DNA of 35,573 bases, from the NCBI GenBank assembly GCA_937897645.1, contig CALCNV010000004.1, forward strand, positions 1-35,573, given 5' to 3'. The first letter of the stretch is position 1. Each line of letters begins with the position of its first letter. Shown piece by piece: positions 1-8,850 of this stretch. This DNA is from an uncultured Lysobacteraceae bacterium (GTDB lineage: Bacteria; Pseudomonadota; Gammaproteobacteria; Xanthomonadales; Xanthomonadaceae). The translations under genes and the position numbers were made by a program. The notes beneath the pieces were generated by a model. It had not been told where the DNA came from and did not search any database. It saw nothing but the letters and a program-made list of their open reading frames with translations.

Positions 1-560
1 GGGACCCAACGCATCGCGAACGTCAAGATGGATCCCGGCGTTCGCCGGGATGACGGTTCCTTATTTGGCTGGATTTGAGCCTGCATAGCCCGCTGACTTC
101 TACTGGAAGAAGCCGAGCGCGCAGATGCCGCACTGAAACAATAAAGGTCGTCATCCCGGCGCACGCCGGGACCCAACGCATCGCGAACGTCAAGATGGAT
201 CCCGGCGTTCGCCGGGATGACGATTCTTTTTTTTTGGCTGGATTTGAGCCTGCATAGCCCACTGACTCCTACTGGAAGAAGCCGAGCGCTCAGACGCCTC
301 ACTGAAACAATAAAGGTCGTCATCCCGGCGAAAGCCGGGACCCAAGGCATCGCGAACGTCAAGATGGATCCCGGCGTTCGCCGGGATGACGGTTCCTTTT
401 TTTGGCTGGATTTGAGTTTGCATAGTCCGCTGACTCCTTCTGGAAGAAGTCGAGTGTGCAGACGCCACACAGAGACAATAAAGGTCGTCATCCGGGCGCA
501 TGCCGGGACCCAACGCATCGCGAACGTCAGGATGGATCCCGGCGTTCGCCGGAATGACGC
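1..560. repeat. Tandem array of ~168-bp units with nested palindromes
   Basis: The sequence shows a unit repeated with a period of 167-169 bases. The 25-base palindromic block GATCCCGGCG-TTC-GCCGGGATGACG lies at 31-55, 198-222, 367-391 and (one mismatch) 535-559. A second palindrome beginning GTCATCCCGGCG precedes it in the units at about 149, 318 and 487. Its outer end is the inverse of the other block's outer end, so each pair can form one ~75-base stem. The ~93-base linkers (GGCTGGATTTGAG... to ...ACAATAAAGG) are also conserved between copies. The first unit is cut by the window edge, so the array may continue to the left. The palindromes resemble dispersed intergenic repeats of proteobacteria; the duplicated linker is less usual. 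No gene is supported here. Confidence 0.9.
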
Positions 561-935
561 GGCCTGTTGATGCGTTTGAAGGGTGCAAACCAGAAACGTT
601 TTTCGGAATGACAGCCCACATAGGGCGGAATTCGCTTCGCAGGTTCCGTCCTGACGAGGCTGCATCCATCGCCAACGCGCAACACATCTGCGGTGCCGTC
701 ATTGACTACTTCCACGGCTGCACCGGCACCGCCACATCGCCCTGCAGATCACAGCGAACACTTGCTGAGATATCTCACATTTATCACTGCATCACGGCTG
801 CGCGTGTCGTGCCGTTCAGGCGTGCTAGATTCCGCCCGGGGCCAAGAAACGTCGCAGGTGCTAGTGGATGGACGCCAAGCTTCTGAGCGCGACGATGGTG
901 GCCCCGTGCAACGGTGACAACGGCGGCGTGCGACG
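561..935. other. Gene-free spacer between repeat array and GGDEF-EAL gene
   Basis: No convincing gene is seen. A degenerate piece resembling the repeat ends (TTTTTCGGAATGACAG, around 599-614) suggests a decayed further copy. The stretch from about 620 has lower coding character, and its short open frames do not resemble any family I know. A possible -10-like TAGATT lies at 826-831 but has no clear -35, so I do not call a promoter. The leader of the GGDEF-EAL gene must lie in this spacer. Confidence 0.5.
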
Positions 936-3236
936 TTGAGCACCCAACCCGCCACCCGCCGATTGCTCGGCTACCTCGACGCCACGCGGCGCGAATGGTT
1001 TCCCCTCGCCGAAGGTCCCCTCGGCCACGCCTGGTGGCTGTTCGCCGTGGGCGCCCTCACCATCGGATGGCTGCAAGGACACTCGTACGGCGCGACCCTC
1101 GCATGGTGGGGACTGGTGGGCCTGGTCATTGGCGCCATGCAAGTGCATGGCCGGCACATGGGTCCGTGGTGGTGGCTGGCCCTGGGCTACGCCCTGTTCC
1201 GCGGCGGAGCGGCTACGCAAGCCAGGATGGACGACGCGGGAGTCTCCGCCGCCGGCCTGAACGCGGCAGACCTGCTGTACACGCTGGGCACCGCCGTCTT
1301 CGCACTCGGCCTGCTCGCCTTCATCCGCAACCGGAGCAGTGGCGCCATCGCCTGGGCGGGCCTGCTGGATGGCGTGGTCGTGTTGCTCTGCGCCGGCTTG
1401 CTGGGCTGGTGGCTATTCGTCCAGCCCACCTTGGAACAGGCACCGCGCTTCCCGTCACCGCACCGCTTCCGCATGCTGTACCCGCTGGGTGACATGGCCC
1501 TGCTGGCGCTGGCGGCGTGGCTGGCCAGCGCACCGGAAACGCGTTCGCCCTCGCTGAAATTATTGGTGCTGGGCCTGGTCTCGTGGACCGTCGGCGATGC
1601 CCTGTACCACGCGATGAGCTATGGCGTGGATACGCCGGCGCCACCCCTGTTCGTGATGTGGCTGCTGGCCTACCTGTGCTGGGGCGCGGCGGCCCTGCAT
1701 CCTTCGCGCGACCGCCTGCTGGCCAAACGCGACCCCAACCGCGTCGACGGCACGGCGGGCCGGCTGTCGCTGGTCGCGCTGGTGATGCTGATGGCACCGC
1801 TGAGCCTGCTGGCGCCCGTGCGTCCGAACCCGCTCACCACCACCATCGCCACCGTGGTGATCACCGGCTTCGGCGCGTTGCTGGTGTGGTGGCGCCTGCG
1901 CGGCCTGCACGGCAGGGTGGACCGCCAGCGCGACGAACTGACCCTGGCCGCGGATACCGACCCGCTGACCGGGCTGCCGAATCGGCGACGGCTGCTGGAA
2001 AACATCGCGCGCGGCCTGCAGGAAGGGCCGCAGGTGGCCGTGCTGGTGATCGACGTCGACCGCTTCAGCGCGGTCAACGAAGCCTATGGCCATGGCGCGG
2101 GCGACGCGCTGTTGCGTGAACTGGCGCGGCGCTGGCGCGAGGTGCTGGCCGAACGCGACGTGCTTGTGTACATGGGTGCCGACGAGTTCTGCGTGGTGAT
2201 GCCATCGGTCACCGATGCCGCGCAGGCGCAGGCCTGCGCGCAACGCCTGCAGGACGCGCTGGAGGACGTGGTCTGGATCGAGGGCAGCAAGCTCAGGGCG
2301 TCGGCCAGCATGGGGCTCTCGATCGGCCCGCAGGATGGCGACGACCCCTGGGACCTGGTGCGCCACGCCACCATCGCCATGCGCGGCGCGCGCCAGCAGC
2401 AGGGCAGGGTGATGCGTTTCAACGCGGACCTGAAAGGCGAGGACCCGCGCACCCTCCTGCTGGTCAACGAACTGCGCGACGCACTCGCCGCAGGGCAACT
2501 GCGGCTGCAGTACCAGCCCAAGGTCAGGTTGCACGACCTGCGCGTGATCGGCGTGGAGGCGCTGTTGCGCTGGGAGCATCCGCTCAACGGCGTGGTGCAG
2601 CCCGGCGCGTTCATCCCGCTGATCGAGCGTACCGAGCTGATGCCTGAAGTGACGCGGCACGTGCTGGGATTGGCGCTGCAGCAATACGCCGCGTGGCGGC
2701 GCGAGGGCATGGACCTGCCGGTCGCGGTGAACCTGTCGGTGTGCAGCCTGCTGGATGCCGCGCTGCCGGGCGACGTGCGCCAACACCTTGCCCTGGCGAA
2801 GATACCGCCGCAGCGACTGGTGCTGGAGATCACCGAATCGGCGACCATGTCCGACCCCGTGACCAGCCTGCACACGCTGCAGTCGCTGTCGGCGTCGGGC
2901 GTGGTGCTGTCCATCGACGACTACGGCACGGGCTACAGTTCACTGGCCTACCTGCAGGACATGCCGGTGCAGGAATTGAAGCTGGACAAGAGCTTCATCG
3001 GCAACCTGCTGCGGCATGACGCAAGCGCGGCGATCGTGGGTTCGACCATCCGCCTGGCGCGGCGGCTGGGCATGTACGTGGTGGCAGAGGGCGTGGAGGA
3101 CGAAGCCACCGCGACGGCATTGCACGGGATGGAGTGCTTCGCCGCGCAGGGCTACTGGTTTTCGCCGCCGGTGGACGCCGGCGACCTGCCCGGCGTGATC
3201 GCTGCAATCGAACAGCGGCCGCCGTTGGCCCGCTAG
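936..3236 (+). CDS. Membrane GGDEF-EAL c-di-GMP signalling protein
   Basis: This is an inner-membrane protein of 766 residues, predicted to make or, more likely, degrade cyclic di-GMP. Residues ~25-325 contain about eight to nine hydrophobic segments forming a sensor-like membrane region. A GGDEF domain (~335-490) and an EAL domain (~510-755) follow. The GGDEF signature reads GADEF (414-418), and the RxxD inhibitory site is absent: the residue nine before the motif is Ala. The EAL domain keeps the residues expected for phosphodiesterase activity: EAL at 541-543, the Asn of NLSV, the Glu of EITES, the DD of SIDDYGTGYSS, the Lys of LKLDKSF, the Glu of VAEGVED and the Gln of AQGYWFS. The start is TTG at 936 because no ATG or GTG gives the full first hydrophobic segment. 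The Shine-Dalgarno is weak, so the start is uncertain. It is transcribed alone, converging on the TIR gene. Confidence 0.93.
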   Translation: MSTQPATRRLLGYLDATRREWFPLAEGPLGHAWWLFAVGALTIGWLQGHSYGATLAWWGLVGLVIGAMQVHGRHMGPWWWLALGYALFRGGAATQARMDDAGVSAAGLNAADLLYTLGTAVFALGLLAFIRNRSSGAIAWAGLLDGVVVLLCAGLLGWWLFVQPTLEQAPRFPSPHRFRMLYPLGDMALLALAAWLASAPETRSPSLKLLVLGLVSWTVGDALYHAMSYGVDTPAPPLFVMWLLAYLCWGAAALHPSRDRLLAKRDPNRVDGTAGRLSLVALVMLMAPLSLLAPVRPNPLTTTIATVVITGFGALLVWWRLRGLHGRVDRQRDELTLAADTDPLTGLPNRRRLLENIARGLQEGPQVAVLVIDVDRFSAVNEAYGHGAGDALLRELARRWREVLAERDVLVYMGADEFCVVMPSVTDAAQAQACAQRLQDALEDVVWIEGSKLRASASMGLSIGPQDGDDPWDLVRHATIAMRGARQQQGRVMRFNADLKGEDPRTLLLVNELRDALAAGQLRLQYQPKVRLHDLRVIGVEALLRWEHPLNGVVQPGAFIPLIERTELMPEVTRHVLGLALQQYAAWRREGMDLPVAVNLSVCSLLDAALPGDVRQHLALAKIPPQRLVLEITESATMSDPVTSLHTLQSLSASGVVLSIDDYGTGYSSLAYLQDMPVQELKLDKSFIGNLLRHDASAAIVGSTIRLARRLGMYVVAEGVEDEATATALHGMECFAAQGYWFSPPVDAGDLPGVIAAIEQRPPLAR

Positions 3237-3306
3237 CCCACGCAGGGCGCAATCCGCGTCGCCATGCGCCTGCATGCTTTTTGCGACCGTTGTGCATGAC
3301 CAGCGT

Positions 3307-5283
3307 TCAGATCATCTTGCAGAACGGCGGCGCCGCGTCCTCGCTGCACACATCGGGCCGGGTGCCGGTGGTTTTCCAATACTCCATCAGCCCGAGTTGC
3401 TTGGCGACGGCCGGGAAGCCCGGGTCGGACAAGGTTGCGCGCATGCTGGGATGCCAGAACAGCGATGGCCCGGGATATTCCTTGGTCGTCGCGATCCGGC
3501 TCGCGATCAGGAATGCCTCGTGGTTCGCACCCAGATCTCCCAGCAGCTTGGCGACGGCTTCCCACTGCTGGCTTTCCTCCAGCGCAAGCAGCGCCTGCAC
3601 CGCCTGCGCCTTGGCGGCTGCGTCATCCGCTGCCAATGCGGCATACGCCTGCAGCAGCGCCGCGCGCAGTTCCGCGGGTATGGGTAACGCCGGGTCGGCC
3701 AGCAGGGTGGCGTCACGGGTCTGGACGGCCTTGCGTGCCGTCAGCCGTTTCGCAAAGGCGGCATCCGGAGCCAGCGCGATCGCCGCATCGAACACCGGCC
3801 GCGCCTCGTCAACCTTCCCTGCGAGCACCAGCGTATCGGCCAGGCTCAACGGCGTGTACACGTAGAGGGCCAGCATGTCGTTGGCACGGTGCAACTGTTC
3901 GAGCGCTTCAGCGGTGCGACCGACGTTGGCCAGCATCCACCCGTACTGGTGGTACTCGCAGCCGCAATCCAGCCGACGCGCCGCAAGGGCGCGTTTCAAG
4001 AGGTCTTCGCGACCGATCCAGTCGTGTCGATCGAGCACCATCGACTTGATGTAGAGCGCCTCGCTGTTGCGGCCATCGATGGCGACCGCACGATCGGCCG
4101 CCTCGCGTCCGCGTGCGCGCGCTTCGTCGGCGATGCGGCGGTCGCCCGCACTGTTGGCGACTTTCCAGTACCCACCCGCGACCGCCGCCCAGCCCCAGGA
4201 AAAATCCGGGACGGCCGCGACGACCCGCTGCGCGGGGATGAGGGCCTTGCGTCCATCCTGCATGTTGGGATTCCAGTGCCCCTCGCAGAATTGCATGTAG
4301 TCCCTGAGCACCGCGTCAGGCAGCGGCTTGTCGTAGGTGGACGCGCCGAACAGCCCGCAGCGGACCACGTTGCCCGCATCCACGGCGATATGGCGCGGCA
4401 CCTTCGCGACTTCATTGCCGTCGTAGTCGAAGGTGTCGGACCACAAGGTCGTGCCGGAACGCTCGTTGACCATGCGGGTGATGACACGGATCGTGTCGCC
4501 GTCGCGCTGGATGGTGCCACCCAGTGCGTAGGCCGGCGCCGTGCCCGGCGGCGGGGCGGGTGCGGTCGACACCCCCACGATGCCGTCGACGCTGAAGGCC
4601 GCGTCGATCTCCGCGTCGACCGTATCCGGTAGCGTCGCGGGCAAGTCCGTGGACAGGAGCTGGAACCCTGCCATGCGCACGGTCATGTCGTGGACCACGG
4701 CATCTGGAGTGGGGCGCTGCGTCCACCACACGGCACCCGCCGCCACCAACGCAAGCAGGCCAAGGGTCGCGACCACGAGCCAGTGCCGCGGGCCGACAGG
4801 CGTTCGCCGGGAAGCGCGCGGCGCAGCAGCGGCGGCCACCGTGCCGGCGCCGGAGAACTGCGCGATGCGGGCGACCAGGGTATCGATCGACTTGTCCCAG
4901 CCTTCGAAGGCGTTGATCCACTGGCGGGTCGACAATTCGTAGGCGAAGGCATCGCTGGGCGCGACGTCCTTGAGGCGCAGCGCGATCACCGGCACGTTGT
5001 AGCGGCTGGCGAGCGAGAGCTCCTTCTTGATCTCATCGCTGGTGTTGGCCGCGTCCGTGAACACCAGGACCACCGCACGCGCAGTGCGCAGCGCCTGCAC
5101 GATGGCTTCCTGGTAGTTCTCGCCGGGCCGCACGTCGCGCATGGAAATCCAGCATCGGGTGCCACGGCGTTCAATGGCCTTGCACACCTTCAGCGCTTCG
5201 GCGCGGTCGGCGGTGGCGTAACTGATGAAGACCGGCGGCGTTCCCGGATCTTCCGTGCCGATTGCAGACGCTGTTTCGTTCAC
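3307..5283 (-). CDS. TIR domain-transmembrane-TPR protein
   Basis: This 658-residue protein has a cytoplasmic TIR domain at ~17-140 (VFISYATAD; box-2-like DVRPGENY), one transmembrane segment at ~168-187, and a C-terminal, presumably periplasmic, part. That part starts with a ~100-residue FlgO/CadC-like module (ALGGTIQRDGDTIRVITR, TTLWSDTFDYDG) and continues into TPR-like helices. This layout mirrors CadC- and adenylate-cyclase-like sensors, with TIR in place of the usual effector. E88 in SDEIKKELS aligns by position with the catalytic Glu of NAD-cleaving TIR domains, but activity cannot be judged from sequence. I chose GTG at 5283, preceded by GGTGGAAG with good spacing. An in-frame TTG at 5340 would add 19 residues unlike the family. 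The neighbouring genes are not recognisable defence genes, so both a signalling and an abortive-infection role are open. Confidence 0.88.
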   Translation of the reverse strand: MNETASAIGTEDPGTPPVFISYATADRAEALKVCKAIERRGTRCWISMRDVRPGENYQEAIVQALRTARAVVLVFTDAANTSDEIKKELSLASRYNVPVIALRLKDVAPSDAFAYELSTRQWINAFEGWDKSIDTLVARIAQFSGAGTVAAAAAPRASRRTPVGPRHWLVVATLGLLALVAAGAVWWTQRPTPDAVVHDMTVRMAGFQLLSTDLPATLPDTVDAEIDAAFSVDGIVGVSTAPAPPPGTAPAYALGGTIQRDGDTIRVITRMVNERSGTTLWSDTFDYDGNEVAKVPRHIAVDAGNVVRCGLFGASTYDKPLPDAVLRDYMQFCEGHWNPNMQDGRKALIPAQRVVAAVPDFSWGWAAVAGGYWKVANSAGDRRIADEARARGREAADRAVAIDGRNSEALYIKSMVLDRHDWIGREDLLKRALAARRLDCGCEYHQYGWMLANVGRTAEALEQLHRANDMLALYVYTPLSLADTLVLAGKVDEARPVFDAAIALAPDAAFAKRLTARKAVQTRDATLLADPALPIPAELRAALLQAYAALAADDAAAKAQAVQALLALEESQQWEAVAKLLGDLGANHEAFLIASRIATTKEYPGPSLFWHPSMRATLSDPGFPAVAKQLGLMEYWKTTGTRPDVCSEDAAPPFCKMI

Positions 5284-5737
5284 TGCGCTTCCACCGCGGG
5301 TCAGGGCAACGTCAATGGCGCTTGGGGGCAAGCGAGCCAATAGGCGATGGCGTGTGCAAACCGATCCCCCCGGCTACGGTGATGATATAGACCTGTACCG
5401 CCACGTTGGCAATGATCCAGCCCGCGATACGCATACCGTCGAGGCACCCGCCCAGGCCCGCGTAGCCCGGGCAAGCGAAGCGCACCCGGGCACGTAGCGT
5501 TTCCGTGGAAAGCCCCCCGGGTGCGGCCGGTGGCCTTGTGCGCGCTGTGCATTGCCACACCACCGTGAAGCACGCTTTGTGCACGACGGAATAGTAAAAA
5601 ATTCACACTGTCACGCGGGATCGCCATTCCCTCCCATCGTCGTCCTTGCAAACCTGACGCGCCATGCCGATGCAACGCCAGCCCGGCCGCACCCTTCACC
5701 TATACTGGGCGTCCTTGCACTCACCTCGGGAAATTCC
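5284..5737. other. Divergent spacer between TIR gene and flotillin gene
   Basis: This 454-base gap holds the 5' regions of both flanking genes. Frames are open in several directions, but none looks like a known protein. It contains one CCCGGG-type dispersed palindrome (5462-5490). A TATACT hexamer at 5701-5706 would suit a -10 for the flotillin gene, 31 bases before its ATG, but no good -35 is seen 16-18 bases upstream. Confidence 0.5.
5462..5490. repeat. Dispersed CCCGGG palindrome, copy 1
   Basis: The block runs from GTAGCCCGGGCAAGCG to GCGCACCCGGG and can fold as a hairpin with CCCGGG-containing arms around AAGCGAAGC. A related block lies at 10461-10503. Repeats of this form are common in spacers of Xanthomonadaceae genomes. 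It sits in a divergent spacer, so a terminator role is unlikely here. Confidence 0.6.
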
Positions 5738-7123
5738 ATGTTCGGCATGTCTCTGCTCTTGCTGGTCGCGGTTGCCGCGGCCCTCGTCGTTGGCCTGGTC
5801 GTGTTCTTCTGGACCATCGCCCTGCGGCGCGTGGTGCCGGTCAACGAAGTGCACATCGTGCAGACCCGCAAGAACACCGTCTCCTACGGCAAGGGCTTCG
5901 ACAGCAACACCTATTACGAATGGCCGTCGCGCATCCCGATGATCGGCCTGACCCGCGTGACCCTGCCGGTCTCCAACTTCGCCATCGACCTGCCGGACTA
6001 CGCCGCCTACGACAAGGAACGCGTGCCGTTCCTGGTGCACGTCATGGCCTTCTTCCGCATCAGCGACTCCAACACTGCCGCCCAGCGCGTGGCCTCGTTC
6101 GAGGAATTGAAGGAGCAATTGACCGCCATCGTGCAGGGCTCCGTGCGCACCGTGCTGGCCGCGCACGAAATCGACCAGATCATGCTGGACCGCAGCCGCT
6201 TCGGCGAAGCCTTCACCAAGGAAGTCACCCCGCAGTTGGGCGGCTGGGGCGTGGAGGCGATCAAGAACATCGAACTGATGGACATCCGCGATTCCAAGGA
6301 AAGCGACGTCATCCAGAACATCATGGCCAAGCGCACCTCCGGCATCGAGCGCGAATCGCGGCTGGTGGTCGCCGACAACGCGCGCCAGGCCGAGATGGCC
6401 GAGATCGCCGCCAAGCGCGAGATCGAGATGTCGCGCCAGCAGGCGGCCGAACAGGTGGGCCTGCGCACGGCGGAGAAAGAAAAGAACGTCGGCGTGGCCA
6501 ACGAGCAATCCTCGCAGCAGGTGAAGGTGCAGCAGCGCGAAACCGCGGCCAAGGAAATGGACGTGACCCAGGTGAAGAGCGTGCGCAACGCCGAGATCAA
6601 CCGCGAGGTGGCGGTGATCACCGCGGCGCAGGCCAAGGAAGTGGCGATCGTGCAGGCCGACGCGGCCAAGCAGGTGGCCATCGTTTCGGCCGAGGGCAGC
6701 AAGCAGCAGACCGTGTTGACCGCCGAGGGCAAGCTGGAAGCGGCCAAGCGCAATGCGCAGGGCATCGAGGTGGAAGGCAACGCCAAGGGCACGGCGGAAA
6801 CCGCGATCCTGATGGCGCCTGTGGATGCGCAGATCAAGCTGGCCGAGAAGATCGGCAGCGACCAGGGCTACCAGAACTACCTGCTCGGCATCCGCAACAT
6901 CGAGGCCGCGCAGGCGGTGGGCACGGCGCAGGCCGAGGCGCTGAAGTCGGCCGAGGTGAAGGTGATCTCCAATGCCGGTACGCCGGGCAAGGGATTGTCC
7001 AGCGTGATGGACCTGTTCTCCGCCGACGGTGGCACGGCCGTCGCCAGCATGCTGGAAGGACTGGCGCAGTCGCCCGAGGGCAAGAAGCTGCTGCAGAAAT
7101 TCGCGGGCGAAAAGAAGCCGTAA
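5738..7123 (+). CDS. Flotillin-like SPFH/band-7 protein
   Basis: This is a 461-residue membrane-anchored flotillin. Such proteins form large oligomers that organise ordered membrane microdomains. A single N-terminal hydrophobic segment (residues ~4-28) is followed by the SPFH/band-7 domain (~35-210). A long Ala/Glu/Gln/Lys-rich coiled-coil then carries the EA-type repeats typical of flotillins (for example AQAKEVAIVQADAAKQ), and a short Gly-containing tail ends the protein. The start is ATG 5738, where MFGMSLLLL leads straight into the membrane segment. An upstream in-frame ATG at 5552 would add 62 residues without family character. The next gene starts 109 bases downstream, so co-transcription is possible but not shown. 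No NfeD-like partner, often found beside flotillins, is present in the window. Confidence 0.93.
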   Translation: MFGMSLLLLVAVAAALVVGLVVFFWTIALRRVVPVNEVHIVQTRKNTVSYGKGFDSNTYYEWPSRIPMIGLTRVTLPVSNFAIDLPDYAAYDKERVPFLVHVMAFFRISDSNTAAQRVASFEELKEQLTAIVQGSVRTVLAAHEIDQIMLDRSRFGEAFTKEVTPQLGGWGVEAIKNIELMDIRDSKESDVIQNIMAKRTSGIERESRLVVADNARQAEMAEIAAKREIEMSRQQAAEQVGLRTAEKEKNVGVANEQSSQQVKVQQRETAAKEMDVTQVKSVRNAEINREVAVITAAQAKEVAIVQADAAKQVAIVSAEGSKQQTVLTAEGKLEAAKRNAQGIEVEGNAKGTAETAILMAPVDAQIKLAEKIGSDQGYQNYLLGIRNIEAAQAVGTAQAEALKSAEVKVISNAGTPGKGLSSVMDLFSADGGTAVASMLEGLAQSPEGKKLLQKFAGEKKP

Positions 7124-7155
7124 GCAGTCACCGCAGCCGGGGTAGGGCGCGGCGG

Positions 7156-7161
7156 TATGAT
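7156..7161 (+). promoter_or_regulatory. Possible -10 element upstream of M20 peptidase
   Basis: TATGAT lies 71 bases before the ATG at 7233, in a GC-rich spacer after the flotillin stop. No convincing -35 hexamer is present at the usual distance. The call rests on one hexamer only. Confidence 0.25.
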
Positions 7162-7232
7162 CGGCGGACAGGGTGCGCCCGCTCGGCCAAGTCGGCGCCG
7201 GGACGGTTTTTCCATTTCCAGGGGATAGGTCG

Positions 7233-8654
7233 ATGAAATCGCAAATGCTTGCAATGACGGTGGCGGCGCTCGTGGCCGGGTCGGTGGCGGCGCAGGTGCC
7301 CACCGGGAAGATGGACGCCCTGCGTCCGGACCAGCAACAGTTCTTCGCGCTGTACAAGGAGCTGGTGGAAACCGACACCACCGTCACCAACGGTGACTGC
7401 ACCCAGGCCGCGAAGCAGATCGCGGCGCGCCTGAAGGCGGCGGGCTTCAGCGACGACCAGGTCACCGTGTTCTCCGTGCCCGAGCATCCGAAGGAAGGCG
7501 GGGTCGTGGCCGTTTATCCCGGTACCTCCACCACGCTCAAGCCGATCCTGCTGCTGGCGCACATCGACGTGGTCGCGGCCAAGCGCGCCGACTGGGAGCG
7601 CGATCCGTTCAAGTTGATCGAGGAGAACGGCTACTACTACGCGCGCGGCATTTCCGACGACAAGATGATGGCGGCCACCTGGGCCGACACCCTGGTGCGC
7701 TTCAAGCAGGACGGCTACGCGCCGGCCCGCACGGTCAAGCTGGCGCTCACCTGCGGCGAGGAAACCGACACCGCCTTCAACGGCGCGCAGTACCTTGCCA
7801 ACAACAAGCGCGAACTGATCGACGCCGCCTTTGCGCTCAACGAAGGCGGTGGCGGCGATACCGACGGCAAGGGCCGCGTCGTCGCGCAGTCGATCCAGGT
7901 CGGCGAGAAGATCTACCAGGACTACAAGCTGGTCGCGACCAATCCCGGCGGGCACAGCTCGCAGCCGGTGCGCGACAACGCGATCTACGCCATGTCCGAG
8001 GCGTTGCTGAAGATCCGCGAGCACGAGTTCCCGGCCGAGTTCAGCGACACCACGCGCGTGTTCTTCGAACGCGCGGGCGCGGCGCGCACCGATGCGATGG
8101 GCGCGGCGATGGTGGCGCTGGCGAAGGATCCGGCCGATGCCAAGGCGGCGGCGCTGGTCAATACCGACAAGGGCTTCCACTCGATGCTGCGCACGACCTG
8201 CGTGGCGACCATGATCGACGGCGGCCACGCGACCAACGCGCTGCCGCAGAAGGTCACGGCCAACGTCAATTGCCGCATCTTCCCCGGCCATGCGCCGACC
8301 GAAGTCATGGACACGCTGGCCAAGGTGGTCGGCAATCCCGGTATCTCCTTCGCACTGGCCCGCAAGGACAAGCCATTGGCGCAGTCGCCCGCGCTGGACC
8401 CGGCCATCATCGGCCCGATGGAAACGCTGAGCGCCAAGTATTTTCCCGGCGTGCCGGTCATACCGTCCATGTCCACCGGCGCGACCGACGGCCTGTACCT
8501 GTCGGCAGTCGGCATCCCGACTTACGGCGTGCCCGGTCCCTGGAGCGATCCCGACGGCAACGGCGTGCATGGCCTCAACGAACGGCTGGAGGTGCGCTCG
8601 GTCTACACCGGTCGCGACTACCTGTTCGACCTGGTCAAGGCGTTGGCGGAATAG
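7233..8654 (+). CDS. Secreted M20-family metallopeptidase
   Basis: This is a 473-residue zinc-dependent exopeptidase of the M20/M25/M40 type, predicted to act in the periplasm. Residues 1-20 form a signal peptide ending at SVAA-Q. The di-zinc ligand set is recognisable: H110 (LLAHIDVV), D142 (GISDDK), the catalytic/ligand pair E174-E175 (CGEET), E202 (NEGG) and H446 (VHGLNE). The lid/dimerisation domain lies between, around 220-340 (NPGGHSSQPV begins it). The start is ATG 7233, with AGGGGATAGG just upstream. The earlier in-frame GTG would spoil the signal peptide. The protein probably cleaves small peptides or acylated amino acids; the substrate cannot be read from sequence. Confidence 0.92.
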   Translation: MKSQMLAMTVAALVAGSVAAQVPTGKMDALRPDQQQFFALYKELVETDTTVTNGDCTQAAKQIAARLKAAGFSDDQVTVFSVPEHPKEGGVVAVYPGTSTTLKPILLLAHIDVVAAKRADWERDPFKLIEENGYYYARGISDDKMMAATWADTLVRFKQDGYAPARTVKLALTCGEETDTAFNGAQYLANNKRELIDAAFALNEGGGGDTDGKGRVVAQSIQVGEKIYQDYKLVATNPGGHSSQPVRDNAIYAMSEALLKIREHEFPAEFSDTTRVFFERAGAARTDAMGAAMVALAKDPADAKAAALVNTDKGFHSMLRTTCVATMIDGGHATNALPQKVTANVNCRIFPGHAPTEVMDTLAKVVGNPGISFALARKDKPLAQSPALDPAIIGPMETLSAKYFPGVPVIPSMSTGATDGLYLSAVGIPTYGVPGPWSDPDGNGVHGLNERLEVRSVYTGRDYLFDLVKALAE

Positions 8655-8792
8655 GCAAAGCCTGCAAGACGGGAGGAACGGGCCGCTGCGGGTTCTTTAT
8701 TCCTTGGGCGAACGCGGGACGCAGGTGCTTGGACAGACTTGACGGCCTGCATAGCGGTTACCCGCCCGCAAGTTCTACGTTTGAAGTGTCGC

Positions 8793-8820
8793 TTGACCAA
8801 ACAGCTAACGAAACTATCTT
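8793..8820 (+). promoter_or_regulatory. Sigma-70-like promoter of the halogenase-family gene
   Basis: TTGACC (8793-8798) and TATCTT (8815-8820) are separated by 16 bases. They would place the transcription start about 24 bases before the ATG at 8851. This is the best -35/-10 pair I see in the window. Confidence 0.5.
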
Positions 8821-8850
8821 GAAAATGCACCGTGCCCGGGAGGCATGACC

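Noticed and set aside
1..560. CRISPR-like periodic repeats
   Set aside because: The period is ~168 bases, the spacers (linkers) are nearly identical to each other, and the repeats are long palindromes. A CRISPR array has variable spacers and short direct repeats, and no cas genes are present.
190..702. Open frame on the minus strand across the repeat array
   Set aside because: The frame arises from the repeated sequence itself (VIPANAGIHxDVRDALG copies), has no start signal, and is a known type of false gene over such palindromes.
5696..7465. 589-residue open frame antisense to the flotillin gene
   Set aside because: High GC leaves the antisense frame open. Its His/Leu/Gly-rich content has no family character, while the plus-strand frame is a clear flotillin.
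7128..8570. 480-residue open frame antisense to the M20 peptidase
   Set aside because: The plus-strand M20 protein has all zinc ligands and a signal peptide. The antisense frame is a composition effect.
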